A stretch of 64,000 bases of DNA from Mycobacterium sp. 852013-50091_SCH5140682 (lineage in GTDB: Bacteria > Actinomycetota > Actinomycetes > Mycobacteriales > Mycobacteriaceae), in the NCBI RefSeq assembly GCF_001665685.1, contig NZ_LZTB01000130.1, positions 1 to 64,000 on the forward strand, in the 5' to 3' direction. Position numbers and translations under genes: made by a program. Positions 44,573-54,081 of this stretch are shown here, piece after piece; the first letter of the stretch is position 1, and every line of letters begins with the position of its first letter. The notes under the pieces are model-generated. The model did no database searches and had not been told where the DNA came from. It saw nothing but the letters and a program-made list of their open reading frames with translations.

Positions 44573-45406
44573 ATGCAGGTGGCGAGGGTTCGGACGGTCG
44601 CGGCAGCGGCGGCCATCGCGTCCGTGGTCGCGTCATGTGCGACGCCCGCGCCTGTGCGGCACACCGGGTCTGCGGCAACCCCCCCGACCACCTCGGCGGC
44701 GTCGGCCCCCCAGGTCGACCCGGAGGCCAATGCCGTCTCGGGCGTCGCGCCCGTCGCGCCGGACCCTCGCGTGGGGGCGGTGTTTCTCGGCGGCGGATCC
44801 GGCGAGTCGGTGCACACGTGCAGCGCTGCGGTCCTCGACAGCAGCACCGGCGATCTGATCCTGACCGCCGCGCACTGTGTGGCCGACGGCATCGGCACCA
44901 CATTCATCCCTGGCTTCCACGACGGTGATGACGACATCTGGCGGATCACGACGATCTATCTGGACCCGCGGTGGGTCGCATCGCAGGATCCGCACGCCGA
45001 TTTCGCCATCGCGCGCGTGCATCACGAGTCCGAAGAGGGAGCGGTCCAGTCGTTCGCGGGCGGCCTCACGCTCGGCTCGGCACCGCCGGCGGGCACATCC
45101 GTCGCGGTCACCGGCTACCCGATGGGGTCCGGCGGCGATCCGCTGCGGTGTCAGGGGGTGACGGGGCTCTCGCACGACGGATATCCGTCGCTGCCGTGTA
45201 TCGGTCTCACCGACGGCTTCAGCGGCGCGCCATGGATCGTGGGTTCTACGGTGATCGGTTTGATCGGCGGGCCCGACGGCGGCGGGTGCGACGACGACCT
45301 GTCCTTCTCGCCCCGATTCGACGAATCGATCGTGGGACTGCTTGCGCGCGCAGAGGCCGGCGGGGCTGGTGACTCCGCCCCCTCCGCCTACAGCAGCGAC
45401 TGCTAA
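44573..45406 (+). CDS. Secreted lipoprotein serine protease, trypsin-like
   Basis: A 277-residue protein starting [14 protein letters not shown] with a lipobox VASC (Cys22), so likely a diacylglycerol-anchored lipoprotein. The chymotrypsin-fold triad is visible: His in LTAAHCV, Asp in HADFAIARV and Ser in GFSGAPW. Two Cys pairs could form disulfides. The start at ATG 44573 gives a proper signal peptide; the frame extends upstream to 44447 but adds a non-signal-like sequence. It is convergent with sthA (stops overlap by 4 nt) and divergent from the PAC2 gene. It is not part of the M. tuberculosis order as I recall it. Confidence 0.86.
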   Translation: MQVARVRTVAAAAAIASVVASCATPAPVRHTGSAATPPTTSAASAPQVDPEANAVSGVAPVAPDPRVGAVFLGGGSGESVHTCSAAVLDSSTGDLILTAAHCVADGIGTTFIPGFHDGDDDIWRITTIYLDPRWVASQDPHADFAIARVHHESEEGAVQSFAGGLTLGSAPPAGTSVAVTGYPMGSGGDPLRCQGVTGLSHDGYPSLPCIGLTDGFSGAPWIVGSTVIGLIGGPDGGGCDDDLSFSPRFDESIVGLLARAEAGGAGDSAPSAYSSDC

Positions 45407-46818
45407 GCGCGGAACTGGTTGAGCGCGCGCAGCTTGTTCATCACGTCGAGCGCAGCCACCTTGTAGGCCTCGGAGAACGTCGGGTAGTTGAACACCGCGT
45501 CGACGAGGTACTCGACGGTGCCGCCGCAACCCATGACCGCTTGACCGATGTGGACCATCTCGGTGGCGCTGGTGCCGAAGATGTGTACCCCGAGCACGCG
45601 CAGGTCCTCGGTGGACACCAGCAGTTTGAGCATGCCGTAGGAGTCGCCGGCGATCTGACCGCGGGCCAGCTCACGGTAGCGGGACACACCGACCTCGTAG
45701 GGGATCGAGTCCTTGGTGAGGTCCACCTCGGTGGCACCGACGTAGGACACCTCGGGAATCGAATAGATGCCGATGGGTTGCAGCTGCATCATGCCTTTGG
45801 TGGGCTCGCCGAACGCGTGGTAGGCCGCCAGGCGGCCCTGCTCCATCGAGGTCGCGGCCAGGGCCGGGAAGCCGATGACGTCGCCGACGGCGTAGATGTG
45901 ATCGACCTTGGTGCAGAAGTTGTCGTCGACGAAGATCCGACCGCGGTTGTCACACTCCAGGCCGGCGTTGGTCAGGTCGAGGTGGTCGGTCTGGCCTTGG
46001 CGGCCAGCCGAATACATGACTGTCTCGGCGGGGATCTGCTTGCCGCTGGCCAGGGTGGTGACGGTTCCGGCGGAGCCGACGTCGACAGCGGTCACCTCCT
46101 CGCCGAACCGGAAGGTCACCGCGAGGTCGCGCAGGTGGAACTTGAGTGCCTCCACGATCTCCGGGTCGCAGAAATCGAGCATGGAGTCGCGCTTTTCGAC
46201 CACGGTCACCTTGGTTCCGAGCGCGGCGAACATCGAGGCGTACTCGATGCCGATGACGCCGGCGCCGACGACCACCATCGAGGTGGGCAGCGACTTGAGG
46301 TCGAGAATGCCGTCGGAGTCCAGCACGCGCTCTTCATCGAACTCGACGCCTGCGGGGCGGGCGGGTTTGGTGCCCGTGGCCAGCACGATGTAGCGGCCCC
46401 GCACCGTGACGAGCTCGGCGCGGTTGGGATCTTCGACCAGGATGGTGTGCTCGTCGGCGAAGCGGCCGTGCCCGGTGTAGAGCTCGATGCGGTTGCGCAT
46501 GAGCTGTGACCGCACCACGTCGATCTCTTTGCCGATGACGTGCTGTGTTCGCGCCAGCAGATCGGCCGGGGTGATCTTCTCCTTGACGCGGTAGCTGGCG
46601 CCGTAGAGCTCGCGCTGGCTCATGCCGGTCAGATAGACGACCGCTTCGCGCAGCGTTTTGGACGGGATGGTGCCGGTGTTGACGCACACGCCGCCGAGCA
46701 TCCGTCCGCGTTCGATGACGGCGACCGACTTGCCCAGTTTTGCGGCGGCGATGGCTGCACGCTGGCCGCCGGGACCTGAACCGATGACGACGAGGTCGTA
46801 CTCCTGCATCGAACCCAT
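45403..46818 (-). CDS. sthA: Soluble pyridine nucleotide transhydrogenase SthA
   Basis: FAD flavoprotein transferring reducing equivalents between NADPH and NAD+. The 471-residue product has the FAD-binding [17 protein letters not shown] and the family motif [14 protein letters not shown], where the second redox Cys of related disulfide reductases is Thr50, the mark of SthA. It also has an NAD(P)-binding [15 protein letters not shown] and a C-terminal dimerisation domain. Candidate starts are ATG 46818 (MGSMQEYD) and ATG 46809; the frame also runs to 46854, which is less likely. Confidence 0.95.
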   Translation of the reverse strand: MGSMQEYDLVVIGSGPGGQRAAIAAAKLGKSVAVIERGRMLGGVCVNTGTIPSKTLREAVVYLTGMSQRELYGASYRVKEKITPADLLARTQHVIGKEIDVVRSQLMRNRIELYTGHGRFADEHTILVEDPNRAELVTVRGRYIVLATGTKPARPAGVEFDEERVLDSDGILDLKSLPTSMVVVGAGVIGIEYASMFAALGTKVTVVEKRDSMLDFCDPEIVEALKFHLRDLAVTFRFGEEVTAVDVGSAGTVTTLASGKQIPAETVMYSAGRQGQTDHLDLTNAGLECDNRGRIFVDDNFCTKVDHIYAVGDVIGFPALAATSMEQGRLAAYHAFGEPTKGMMQLQPIGIYSIPEVSYVGATEVDLTKDSIPYEVGVSRYRELARGQIAGDSYGMLKLLVSTEDLRVLGVHIFGTSATEMVHIGQAVMGCGGTVEYLVDAVFNYPTFSEAYKVAALDVMNKLRALNQFRA

Positions 46819-46985
46819 GTGAGAGTGTTTACGCCGGTTGCTCGGATCTCGCACGCCGACCGCGTCAAATTGCGCATGAACACTTGCTCCGGACCGTTAT
46901 CCCCAAAACGAGTTTCATCCACAGGTGGCCGTGATCGGGCGGCGCGGAGAATCGCGTTGACGGTGCCTGCTGCGACGGTCAAGCC

Positions 46986-48053
46986 ATGACATATTCATCG
47001 GATTCACCGGACACCGAGCAGTTCAGCCTCGACCGGCCCGGCACCCTGATCGCCGCATTGCCCGCGGTCCTCGGTTTCGTACCCATGCACTCCCTGGTGC
47101 TGGTCACCGTCGACGACGGCGCGCTGGGATGCGTTATGCGCGTTGATCTTTCACCAGACATAGCGGCGCGGATCGACCATCTGGCCGAGGTGGCCTCAGC
47201 TGCCGAGCCGCAGACCGCCGTCGCGGTGTTCGTCGACGAGAAGGGTGCGGACTGTCAGCAGTGCAACGACGAGTTCCGGGCACTGGCGGGCATCCTGGCC
47301 GAGCGGCTTGCGGCCGGCGGTATCGAACTGCTTGGCGCTCACGTCGTCGACCGGGTGGAGGCCGGCGGCATCTGGCACTGCGCCGACGGTTGCGGCAGCC
47401 ACGGCATAGTCGAGGATCCGTCTGCGTCGCCGTTAGCTGTTGCCGCGGTGCTCGACGGACGCCGGCTCTACCGGCGGCGCGAGGAACTGCAACAGATTGT
47501 CGAGGCCGACTCCGTGCGCGGTGCGCGGCTGGCTCGGGCGATCGATGAGCTGCCGGCTGCGCCACCCACCCGCGGCCGGGCTCGCGTCCGCGCGGACATC
47601 GAAGCCGCGATAGCCGCTGCGGACCGGTTCGCAGACGGGCGCCCGCCCACCGACGGTGAGATTGCCCGGATCGCCGTGGCGTTGACCGATCCTCAGGTCC
47701 GCGACACGCTGTACGCGCTGGCAGTGGGGGACAGCGCGGGCCCGGCGGAGTCACTGTGGGCCGAATTGGCCCGCGCGTTGCCACCACCATGGCGGGCGGA
47801 GGCCCTTGTGCTGCTGGCATTCTCGGCCTACGTCCGGGGTGACGGACCGCTGACCGGGGTGTCGCTGGACGCCGCACTCGACTGCGATCCCGAGCACCGC
47901 ATGGCGGGCATGCTCGACACCGCGCTGCAGTCGGGGATGCGTCCCGAGCAGGTCCGTGAACTGGCGCTCAGCGGCTACCGGCAGGCCGATCGTCTCGGCG
48001 TGCGGTTGCCGCCGCGTCGAACCTTCGGAGGTGTCAGACCTTCTCGACCTTGA
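46986..48053 (+). CDS. DUF4192 protein (Rv2712c-like)
   Basis: A 355-residue protein of the actinobacterial DUF4192 family: RPGTLIAALPAVLGFVPMHSLVLV at the N-terminus, VDRVEAGGIWHCADGC in the middle and LALSGYRQADRLGVRLPP at the end. Function unknown. Its 3' end overlaps the ideR 3' end by 20 nt on the other strand, so the two genes converge. The 167-nt gap before it (from sthA) contains no gene. Confidence 0.88.
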   Translation: MTYSSDSPDTEQFSLDRPGTLIAALPAVLGFVPMHSLVLVTVDDGALGCVMRVDLSPDIAARIDHLAEVASAAEPQTAVAVFVDEKGADCQQCNDEFRALAGILAERLAAGGIELLGAHVVDRVEAGGIWHCADGCGSHGIVEDPSASPLAVAAVLDGRRLYRRREELQQIVEADSVRGARLARAIDELPAAPPTRGRARVRADIEAAIAAADRFADGRPPTDGEIARIAVALTDPQVRDTLYALAVGDSAGPAESLWAELARALPPPWRAEALVLLAFSAYVRGDGPLTGVSLDAALDCDPEHRMAGMLDTALQSGMRPEQVRELALSGYRQADRLGVRLPPRRTFGGVRPSRP

Positions 48054-48726
48054 CGGCGTGGGCCATCTGGTGGGGCAGCTCGACCTGTTGGTGGCCGGGG
48101 ATCAGGATCATCACGCCGCCGTGGTCGTTGGCCTCGACGGTTACACGGGCGTTGGGCACGACACCGGCTTCCTTGAGCCGTCCGATCAGCTCGGTGTCGC
48201 CTTGGACGTGTTCGGTCAGCTGACGCACCACGACCGCGACCGGCAGTCCGACCGGCAGCTCGGTCAGCCGGACCAGGCTCACATCGTCGGAGAAACCGGG
48301 GGTTCCGACCCCGAGTTCGGAAAGACCCGGGATCGGGTTGCCGAAGGGGGAGGTGGTCGGGTTGTTCAGCACATGCATCAGGCGTCGCTCGACGTCTTCA
48401 CTCATGACGTGTTCCCACCGGCACGCCTCGGCGTGCACGTCTTCCCACGGGAGTCCGATGACATCGACGAGAAGCCGCTCGGCGAGCCGGTGCTTGCGCA
48501 TCACCGCGATTGCCAGCGAGCGCCCCTTGTCGGTCAACTCCAGGTGCCGATCACCGGCGACGTGCAGCAGCCCGTCGCGCTCCATCCGCGACACCGTCTG
48601 GCTGACGGTGGGACCACTCTGGTCGAGCCGCTCGGCAATTCGGGCACGCAGAGGCACCACGCCCTCTTCTTCGAGGTCGTAGATGGTCCGCAGATACATC
48701 TCGGTGGTATCGACAAGATCGTTCAT
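48034..48726 (-). CDS. ideR: Iron-dependent repressor IdeR (DtxR family)
   Basis: Fe(II)-dependent regulator of siderophore, iron-uptake and iron-storage genes. The 230-residue product has a winged-helix domain (RIAERLDQSGPTVSQTVSRM). Metal-binding residues Met10, Cys102, Glu105 and His106 are in the known IdeR positions. The C-terminal SH3-like domain (VTVEANDHGGVMILIPGHQQ) is present. Length equals the M. tuberculosis protein. It lies downstream of sigB on the same strand, with a strong hairpin between them, so it probably has its own promoter in 48727-48850. Confidence 0.97.
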   Translation of the reverse strand: MNDLVDTTEMYLRTIYDLEEEGVVPLRARIAERLDQSGPTVSQTVSRMERDGLLHVAGDRHLELTDKGRSLAIAVMRKHRLAERLLVDVIGLPWEDVHAEACRWEHVMSEDVERRLMHVLNNPTTSPFGNPIPGLSELGVGTPGFSDDVSLVRLTELPVGLPVAVVVRQLTEHVQGDTELIGRLKEAGVVPNARVTVEANDHGGVMILIPGHQQVELPHQMAHAVKVEKV

Positions 48727-48854
48727 TCGCGCCTTCCAAGCCCAAACGTCACACGACAGTCTACCGTTCGGGAGCCGTCAACTGGCGGCCAACGTAGTCG
48801 TGCCGCGCGTCCCTGCGGCAGCGCCGCTCAACGCGGCAAAACCGGCGCAAATGC

Positions 48855-48888
48855 GATGTGCCCCGCCGGATATCCGGCGGGGCACATC
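48855..48888 (-). terminator. 34-bp perfect palindrome, sigB terminator hairpin
   Basis: The arms GATGTGCCCCGCCGGAT (48855-48871) and its exact complement (48872-48888) form a loop-free 34-bp palindrome beginning 12 nt past the sigB stop. As RNA it would fold into a very stable GC-rich stem. There is no U-tract, which is common for mycobacterial terminators. It separates sigB from ideR. Confidence 0.75.
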
Positions 48889-48899
48889 CAGGGGCACGT

Positions 48900-49859
48900 C
48901 TAGCTTGCGTACGACCGGAGCCGGTCGGCGCGATCGCCGTTGCGGAGCTTGGCCATCACTTCGCGTTCGATCTGGCGCACCCGCTCGCGGGAGAGCCCGA
49001 ACAGCTTGCCGATCTGGTCGAGCGTGCGCGGCTGACCGTCGTCGAGACCGAACCGCAGCCGGATCACCTGCTGCTCGCGTTCATCGAGCGTGGCGAGCAC
49101 GTAGCGGATGTCGGTGTGCAGCAGCTCGGAGATCACCGCGTTCTCCGCCGACATGGCTTCGGAGTCCTCGATGAAGTCGCCCAGCGGCGCCTCCTCGTCG
49201 GTGCCCACCGGCATGTCGAGGCTCACCGGATCCCGGCTGTGCTCCAGCAGGTCGTTGATCTTCTCCACCGGGATGCCCGACTCCTCGGCGAGTTCCTCGT
49301 CGGTGGCTTCCCGGCCGAGGTTCTGGTGCATCTCGCGCTTGATCCGCGCCAGCTTGTTCACCTGCTCGACGAGGTGGACGGGGAGCCGGATGGTGCGGCT
49401 CTGGTCGGCCATGCCGCGGGTGATGGCCTGGCGGATCCACCACGTGGCGTACGTGGAGAACTTGAAACCCTTGGTGTAGTCGAACTTCTCCATCGCGCGG
49501 ATCAGTCCCAGGTTCCCCTCCTGGATCAGATCCAGCAGCGGCATGCCGCGGCCGGTGTAGCGCTTCGCCAACGACACCACCAGGCGCAGGTTGGCTTCGA
49601 GTAGATGGCGTCGGGCGGCCTCGCCGTCCCGGACTACGGTCGCAAGCTCGCGTTTGCGGGTTTCACCGAGGCGCTTCTTGGTGTCCAGCAAGTGCTGGGC
49701 GTACAACCCGGCCTCGATGCGTTTCGCGAGCTCTACTTCATCGGCAGCATTGAGCAACGCCGTTTTGCCGATGCCGTTCAAGTACACGCGCACGAGGTCT
49801 GCAGCCGGGCTCTGGGCGTCCAGATCGGTGTCAACGCGGCTTGTGGTGGCATTTGCCAT
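48900..49859 (-). CDS. sigB: RNA polymerase sigma factor SigB
   Basis: Group 2 (σ70-like) sigma factor for general stress and stationary phase. The 319-residue product has region 1.2 ([21 protein letters not shown]), region 2 ([40 protein letters not shown]), region 3, and region 4 ([20 protein letters not shown]). It lacks the long N-terminal extension of SigA, so it is SigB. The start at ATG 49859 has AGGAGG; the frame extends to 49892 without a better site. An ECF-type promoter lies just upstream. Confidence 0.97.
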   Translation of the reverse strand: MANATTSRVDTDLDAQSPAADLVRVYLNGIGKTALLNAADEVELAKRIEAGLYAQHLLDTKKRLGETRKRELATVVRDGEAARRHLLEANLRLVVSLAKRYTGRGMPLLDLIQEGNLGLIRAMEKFDYTKGFKFSTYATWWIRQAITRGMADQSRTIRLPVHLVEQVNKLARIKREMHQNLGREATDEELAEESGIPVEKINDLLEHSRDPVSLDMPVGTDEEAPLGDFIEDSEAMSAENAVISELLHTDIRYVLATLDEREQQVIRLRFGLDDGQPRTLDQIGKLFGLSRERVRQIEREVMAKLRNGDRADRLRSYAS

Positions 49860-49896
49860 GACGGCCTCCTGATCGGCTCGAACTGTCACCACTTAT

Positions 49897-49922
49897 AACG
49901 CAGTGGACCCAGTAAGAGTTCC
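49897..49922 (-). promoter_or_regulatory. ECF-type (SigE/SigH) promoter of sigB
   Basis: On the minus strand GGAAC (49918-49922) is followed after 18 nt by GTT (49897-49899, in GTTATAAG). This matches the mycobacterial SigE/SigH consensus GGAAC-N17/18-GTT, known to drive sigB under oxidative, heat and surface stress. The -10 lies 37 nt before the start codon. Confidence 0.65.
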
Positions 49923-50006
49923 CACCAGTTGCCGATTTCATGCCGCTTGACCTGCAGTTTTTCGGCGACGACCTGAGATTATCCTGAGAATAGCTAAAGA
50001 AGCCCC

Positions 50007-50423
50007 TCAGCCTGGAACGTCGCCCCCGTGCCGGTCCTCATCCGGTTGCGGCGCGACGTGTTGGTCAGGCGCCAGTGCCGGCCTTTGCGCGGTCGGGAAA
50101 AGGGGTACCCGCTGCCCGCCGTGCTGATACCGCCGGGGCTCCTCGGCCTTGCGGGGAGGACGGTCGTTGGCGATGAGCACGGCCATCCAGGGCAGTGGTA
50201 CCGAGACCAAGATGATCGCCAACGAGATCAGGCCGTTGCCCCAGAGGTTGTAGGCAAGTGCCGCCAGAAGCAACGCCGGGATGCGGAACGCCATCAACGT
50301 CAGGTACTTGCGTACCCGGGCGCGGTGCTGTTCTTCATAGGCCGGCGCGGCGCGAGTGATGAGAACCGGGCGACCTTCGCCGTCGAAGTCGTCGTCGAAA
50401 CTCAGCTCGTGGCTTTGTTTCAT
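50007..50423 (-). CDS. DUF3099 membrane protein (Rv2709-like)
   Basis: A 138-residue protein: a short cytoplasmic N-terminus containing LITRAAPAYEEQHRARVRKY (the DUF3099 motif), two hydrophobic helices (LMAFRIPALLLAALAYNLWG and LISLAIILVSVPLPWMAVLIA) and a basic, Pro-rich tail. Function unknown. ATG 50423 gives the family-typical start; the open frame continuing upstream is antisense to the next gene. It lies upstream of sigB on the same strand and divergent from the DUF3039 gene. Confidence 0.85.
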   Translation of the reverse strand: MKQSHELSFDDDFDGEGRPVLITRAAPAYEEQHRARVRKYLTLMAFRIPALLLAALAYNLWGNGLISLAIILVSVPLPWMAVLIANDRPPRKAEEPRRYQHGGQRVPLFPTAQRPALAPDQHVAPQPDEDRHGGDVPG

Positions 50424-50528
50424 ACCTCTACTGTTCCACACCTGAGTGGCGTCGGCGCAGGCGGATTTCGGTTGGCAGCGTCGGCGGGCACAATAAAGGA
50501 CCGCGGACGCGAGGAGCACAATAAAACC

Positions 50529-50765
50529 ATGCAGACCCAGACGATCGAGCGCACCGACGCAGACGAACGCGTCGACGACGGGACAGACAGCGACACCCCG
50601 AAGTACTTCCACTACGTCAAGAAGGACAAGATCGCCGAGAGTGCCGTGATGGGCACCCACGTGGTCGCGCTGTGCGGCGAGGTGTTCCCGGTGACCAAGG
50701 CCGCCAAGCCCGGCTCTCCGGTCTGCCCCGACTGCAAGCGCATCTACGAATCGCTCAAGAAGTAG
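50529..50765 (+). CDS. DUF3039 small zinc-binding protein (Rv2708c-like)
   Basis: A 78-residue actinobacterial protein: FHYVKKDKIAESAVMGTHVVALCGEVF and a CPDCKRIY ending; these are cited in parts YVKKDKIAESAVMG and VALCGEVF. Three Cys residues and a His suggest a small zinc site. Function unknown. ATG 50529 has GAGGAG about 13 nt upstream. Its end overlaps the convergent BrkB gene by 11 nt. Confidence 0.85.
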   Translation: MQTQTIERTDADERVDDGTDSDTPKYFHYVKKDKIAESAVMGTHVVALCGEVFPVTKAAKPGSPVCPDCKRIYESLKK

Positions 50766-51735
50766 TCGGCTCGTCGGTGGCGTCGGCGGCCGAGTCCTTG
50801 GCCGCCGCGCCGTTGCCGTTGAGGGCCTTGTCCTCAAACCAATCCCGCAGACGCTGGGTGTGTGTGTCCGCCGCGGGCCATTCCTCCTGGATGGCGGCGT
50901 TGAGTTCGGCCCCCAGCATCACCGCGAAGCCCAGAAAGAACGCGAACAGCAGAAACGCGATGGGTGTCGCGAGCGCGCCGTAGGTGTAGCCGGTGCGCGT
51001 GATCCAGTTCAGGTAGAACCGCAGGCCCACTGTCGCCACCAGGAACACGACGGTGGCCAGCACCGAGCCCAGCAGCAGCCGGTGTGACGGCAGTGGCTTG
51101 GGCAACGACACCCGGTACAGCAGTGTCACCCCGGCCACCCCGGCCAGGAACAGGGCGGGGAAGTAGGCGTAGCGCAGGACGTTGTCCCAGCTGTCGGGGA
51201 TGTGCTCGCTGATGGTGCGCGGCCCGAGCGCGATGAACGGCGCCGTGGCGATGACGCCGATCAGCATCATCACGTAGAGCCCCAAGGCGTAGAACCTCTG
51301 GCGGACGGGGTGTCGCAGCGGCGTCTGGTCGTGGGCCTCCACAACCGAGTCGACGAATGCCGAGACCGCCGAGGACCCCGCCCACAACGAGATCACGAAC
51401 CCCAGTGACACCACCTCGCCGCGGGCGCTGGAAGCGATGTCACGAATTGTGGGTTCGATGATCTCGTTGACGACGTTCTTCGAGAAGAAGCTGTTCGCCG
51501 CGTTGATCAGTTGGCTGATGATCGCCGACAGCGTGTCCGGTCCGAACAGCGGGGCGATGTACGCCAAGCTGCCCAGTACCCCCAACAGCAGCGGCGGTAA
51601 CGACAGCGCACACCAGAAAGCAGCCTGGGCCGATTCCGAGAAGATGGAGTCGTCCCAACTCTTGGAGAGTGTGCGCCGTGCGATATGCCAGATGTGATGG
51701 CGTGATGGGGGTAGTGGAAGCGGCTGGCCGGTCAT
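50755..51735 (-). CDS. YihY/BrkB-family membrane protein (Rv2707-like)
   Basis: A 326-residue integral membrane protein of the YihY (formerly BrkB/RNase BN) family. It has about six transmembrane helices, among them AFWCALSLPPLLLGVLGSLAY, LYVMMLIGVIATAPFIALGP and TPIAFLLFAFFLGFAVMLGAE, with the conserved end MLGAELNAAIQEEW. Its transport function is not established. The soluble C-terminal tail of about 40 residues is Ala/Asp-rich. It starts at ATG 51735. Confidence 0.9.
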   Translation of the reverse strand: MTGQPLPLPPSRHHIWHIARRTLSKSWDDSIFSESAQAAFWCALSLPPLLLGVLGSLAYIAPLFGPDTLSAIISQLINAANSFFSKNVVNEIIEPTIRDIASSARGEVVSLGFVISLWAGSSAVSAFVDSVVEAHDQTPLRHPVRQRFYALGLYVMMLIGVIATAPFIALGPRTISEHIPDSWDNVLRYAYFPALFLAGVAGVTLLYRVSLPKPLPSHRLLLGSVLATVVFLVATVGLRFYLNWITRTGYTYGALATPIAFLLFAFFLGFAVMLGAELNAAIQEEWPAADTHTQRLRDWFEDKALNGNGAAAKDSAADATDEPTTS

Positions 51736-51796
51736 GTTCAGACCAGCATTACGGACGAAGCGTGCTCCTGCCCAGTCGGGTGGTGCGCAGAGGCGT

Positions 51797-51988
51797 TTAT
51801 GCCTCGACCGGGCTGACTTCGATCACGGCTGCCAGTTCGATCAGCTTGGCCTCGTGCTCGTTGGCGTGGTGCTGGCAGAAGAGGAGCTCGCTGCCTGACG
51901 GCAGGGTCGCGCGCACGCGTGCGGCGGCACCGCAGCGGTCGCAACGATCGGCTCTGGTTAGCTCCGGGGTGGTCAGAGTTGCGTTCAT
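51797..51988 (-). CDS. Small zinc-ribbon protein, DUF7455 type
   Basis: A 63-residue protein with RCDRCGAAARVRATLPSG and LLFCQHHANEHE. The CxxC plus CxxH pattern makes a compact zinc knuckle. Similar small proteins are widespread near principal-sigma genes in actinobacteria; no function is known. The 51989-52147 gap beyond it contains no gene. Confidence 0.75.
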   Translation of the reverse strand: MNATLTTPELTRADRCDRCGAAARVRATLPSGSELLFCQHHANEHEAKLIELAAVIEVSPVEA

Positions 51989-52147
51989 GGCTCCTCCGTC
52001 TTCTGCTCTGCGCCTCCCGGCAATGGCGCCGGGTTTGCGTATGTCTACTCTCTCAGACGTTTTCGGTTCCGGCCTTGTTCCCTAGGGGTTTACCGGTGTG
52101 TCGTGTCTCACTTGTCTGCCGAGTTGCTTGACCGGCAAGCTGGCATT

Positions 52148-52510
52148 ATGCGTCCGTCGCCGCCCGTGCTGGTTCACCTGTGCAGTGCCGATGAGTGGCG
52201 GGCCGCTCAGGCGTCCGGTGAGCACCGCCCCTCCTCGTTGGGCGCTCAGGGCTTCGTCCATCTGTCGGCTCCTGAGCAGGTCCACCTGCCTGCCAACCGG
52301 CTCTACGCGGGCCGGACCGACCTGGTGCTGCTCTACATCGACGCGGCAGCGCTGACTGCGCCGGTGCGGTGGGAGCCGGGCGTGCCGTCCGATCCCGAGG
52401 CCATGCTCTTCCCGCATCTGTACGGGCCGCTGCCTGCCGCGGCGGTGACGGCCGCTGCTGCCTACCTGCCTGCCTCCGACGGCACGTTCTCGCCGCTCCC
52501 GGTGACGTAG
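52148..52510 (+). CDS. DUF952 protein (Rv2705c-like)
   Basis: A 120-residue protein of the DUF952 family: VLVHLCSADEWRAA, GFVHLSAPEQVHLPAN, LVLLYIDAAAL, FPHLYGPLP. The fold resembles ADP-ribosyltransferase-like or glutathione-related small domains, but no activity is established. ATG 52148 is preferred; a GTG at 52103 would add 15 residues. Its 3' end overlaps the RidA gene by 49 nt on the opposite strand. Confidence 0.8.
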   Translation: MRPSPPVLVHLCSADEWRAAQASGEHRPSSLGAQGFVHLSAPEQVHLPANRLYAGRTDLVLLYIDAAALTAPVRWEPGVPSDPEAMLFPHLYGPLPAAAVTAAAAYLPASDGTFSPLPVT

Positions 52511-52866
52511 GCGTCGGTCTCGATCTCGACCAGCAGCTCGGGGGCGATCAGCGCCGAAACCTCGACCATCGTCGTCACGGGACGGATGCTTCCGAATACC
52601 TCGGCGTGGGCAGCCGCGACATCTTTCCATCGGCTGATGTCGGTGACGAACACTCGGGTGCGTACCACATCGGCGAGGCTGGCGCCCGCGTCGTGCAAGG
52701 CCTTCTCGATGCGGGCCAGCGCATCGCGGGTCTGAGCGGCGACGTCCGCTCCGGCGCCGGTGGTGCCGGAGACCGCGACGTGATCGCCGATCCGGACAGC
52801 GCGGGAGTACCCGACGATGTCCTCGAACTCGGATCCGGAGCTGATGTTGATACGCGGCTGCGACAT
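52462..52866 (-). CDS. RidA/YjgF-family deaminase (Rv2704-like)
   Basis: A 134-residue RidA-family protein: VAVSGTTGAG, RDALARIEKALHDAGASLADVVRTRV (cited in part), FVTDISRWKDVAAAH, and RPVTTMVEVSALIAPELLVE with the conserved Glu near the C-terminus. Members hydrolyse reactive enamine/imine intermediates. The Arg of the classic RidA site aligns with the RPVTTMVEV motif. It is the last gene that follows the M. tuberculosis order; sigA, expected next, is not here. Confidence 0.88.
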   Translation of the reverse strand: MSQPRINISSGSEFEDIVGYSRAVRIGDHVAVSGTTGAGADVAAQTRDALARIEKALHDAGASLADVVRTRVFVTDISRWKDVAAAHAEVFGSIRPVTTMVEVSALIAPELLVEIETDAYVTGSGENVPSEAGR

Positions 52867-52938
52867 GCGGTCAGCGTAGTGGGCACGCGCTCGGCTGCCC
52901 TGGGGCGGGACACGCTCGTCGATGTGCGGTCGCGGGTC

Positions 52939-54044
52939 TCAGGAGCACCCTCGGCCCAGCGCGTCGCGCATGCGGGCGGCCAGCACACCCCGGGCGGCTC
53001 GCGACCACGTGAAGCCGACATGCCCGGTGTTGAACCACTGCATATGTCCGCCCCGCCAGGCCTGTGCCAGGGCGCGGGACTGCTCGATCGGGATCAGCCG
53101 GTCGGCCCGCGCCGCGAACAGAGTCAGCTCCTGCGGTGCGACCACCGGCGGTAGCTCCAGCGGCGACGTGACGCGGAAGGTGTCCCTGGCCTCCGAACTT
53201 CCGATCACCTCCCGGTACGCGTCCGGTGGTCCGTGATGTTGCAGCAGTCCCAGCACGTCGGTGAACGGCAATGCTGCCGCGACCGCGTCGAGTGGTTCGA
53301 GACCGGCCAGCAGGGTGGCCAGGAATCCACCCAGTGACACCCCGTAGACCCCCACCGGCGCGTCGGTGTTGCCGCGGATCCAGCTCACCAAACGCCTGAC
53401 GTCCCACACCGATTGGGTGATGCCATGGAGCATCCCCGTGAGATCCAGGGACAGCAACTGTCCGTCACCGGCCGCCTTGCGTGCTCCGTGTAGAGGTGAA
53501 ACGGGAAGTGCCACATTGAAACCCAGTTCGGCGTGCAGGTAGTTGGCCCACGGTACGGCGAGGTCCAAACGTGACGCGCCCATTCCGAAACCGTGCAGGC
53601 AGATCACCCACGGAGCGCGGGGCTCGCTACGGCGCAACACTCGCACCGAGACGGTGTCGTTGCGGTCGTTGTTCGGCCACCGCGCCGCACCCGGTTCGAT
53701 GGCACGGGGCCGGAATCCCGATGAGAACGACATGGTCTCGTGGCTGAGGGTTTGGAGTGCGCGCGCCGGCCCCGTATCTCGGAATCGATCAGCGGCGGGG
53801 GAGTGCGGTGATATTGTGCCGGCTTCGCCAACCAGCCGCGCTCGGCGAAAAGCTGTGCCGCAGTGGTCATGTCCGCAGCGGTCTGTTCGGCCGCAGCGGT
53901 GTTCGGCGGCCTGCTGCGGCGCATGACGGCCAGCACCGCCTCGTCGAGCGCGATGTGGGGTGTGATGGTCGCACGCTGCGCCAGAGTCACGCAGTCCGAA
54001 CGGGTGCGGGTGGACAGCCCGACGCCTTCGCGGCGTGCCGACAA
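52939..54044 (-). pseudogene. α/β-hydrolase, interrupted by a frameshift
   Basis: Two frames together give one hydrolase of about 368 residues. The upstream frame begins at TTG 54044 (AAGGAGG at 54050-54056) and runs through LDEAVLAVMRRSRPPN and RGWLAKPAQYHRTPPP. The downstream frame contains RALQTLSHETMSFSSGF, CLHGFGMG, the nucleophile in YGVSLGGF and the His in NTGHVGF. The switch fits loss of one C in the C run at 53797-53801 (minus strand); total length is 1106 nt, one short of whole codons. Without correction the downstream piece alone would start at ATG 53733 (264 residues). It could be a sequencing error or a real mutation. Confidence 0.75.
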
Positions 54045-54081
54045 CGGAACCTCCTTGTTCGGTGGTCGTATCGCAGTTCGG

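Noticed and set aside
48900-49859. Possible SigA instead of SigB
   Set aside because: The long N-terminal extension of SigA is missing and ideR is adjacent, as for sigB.
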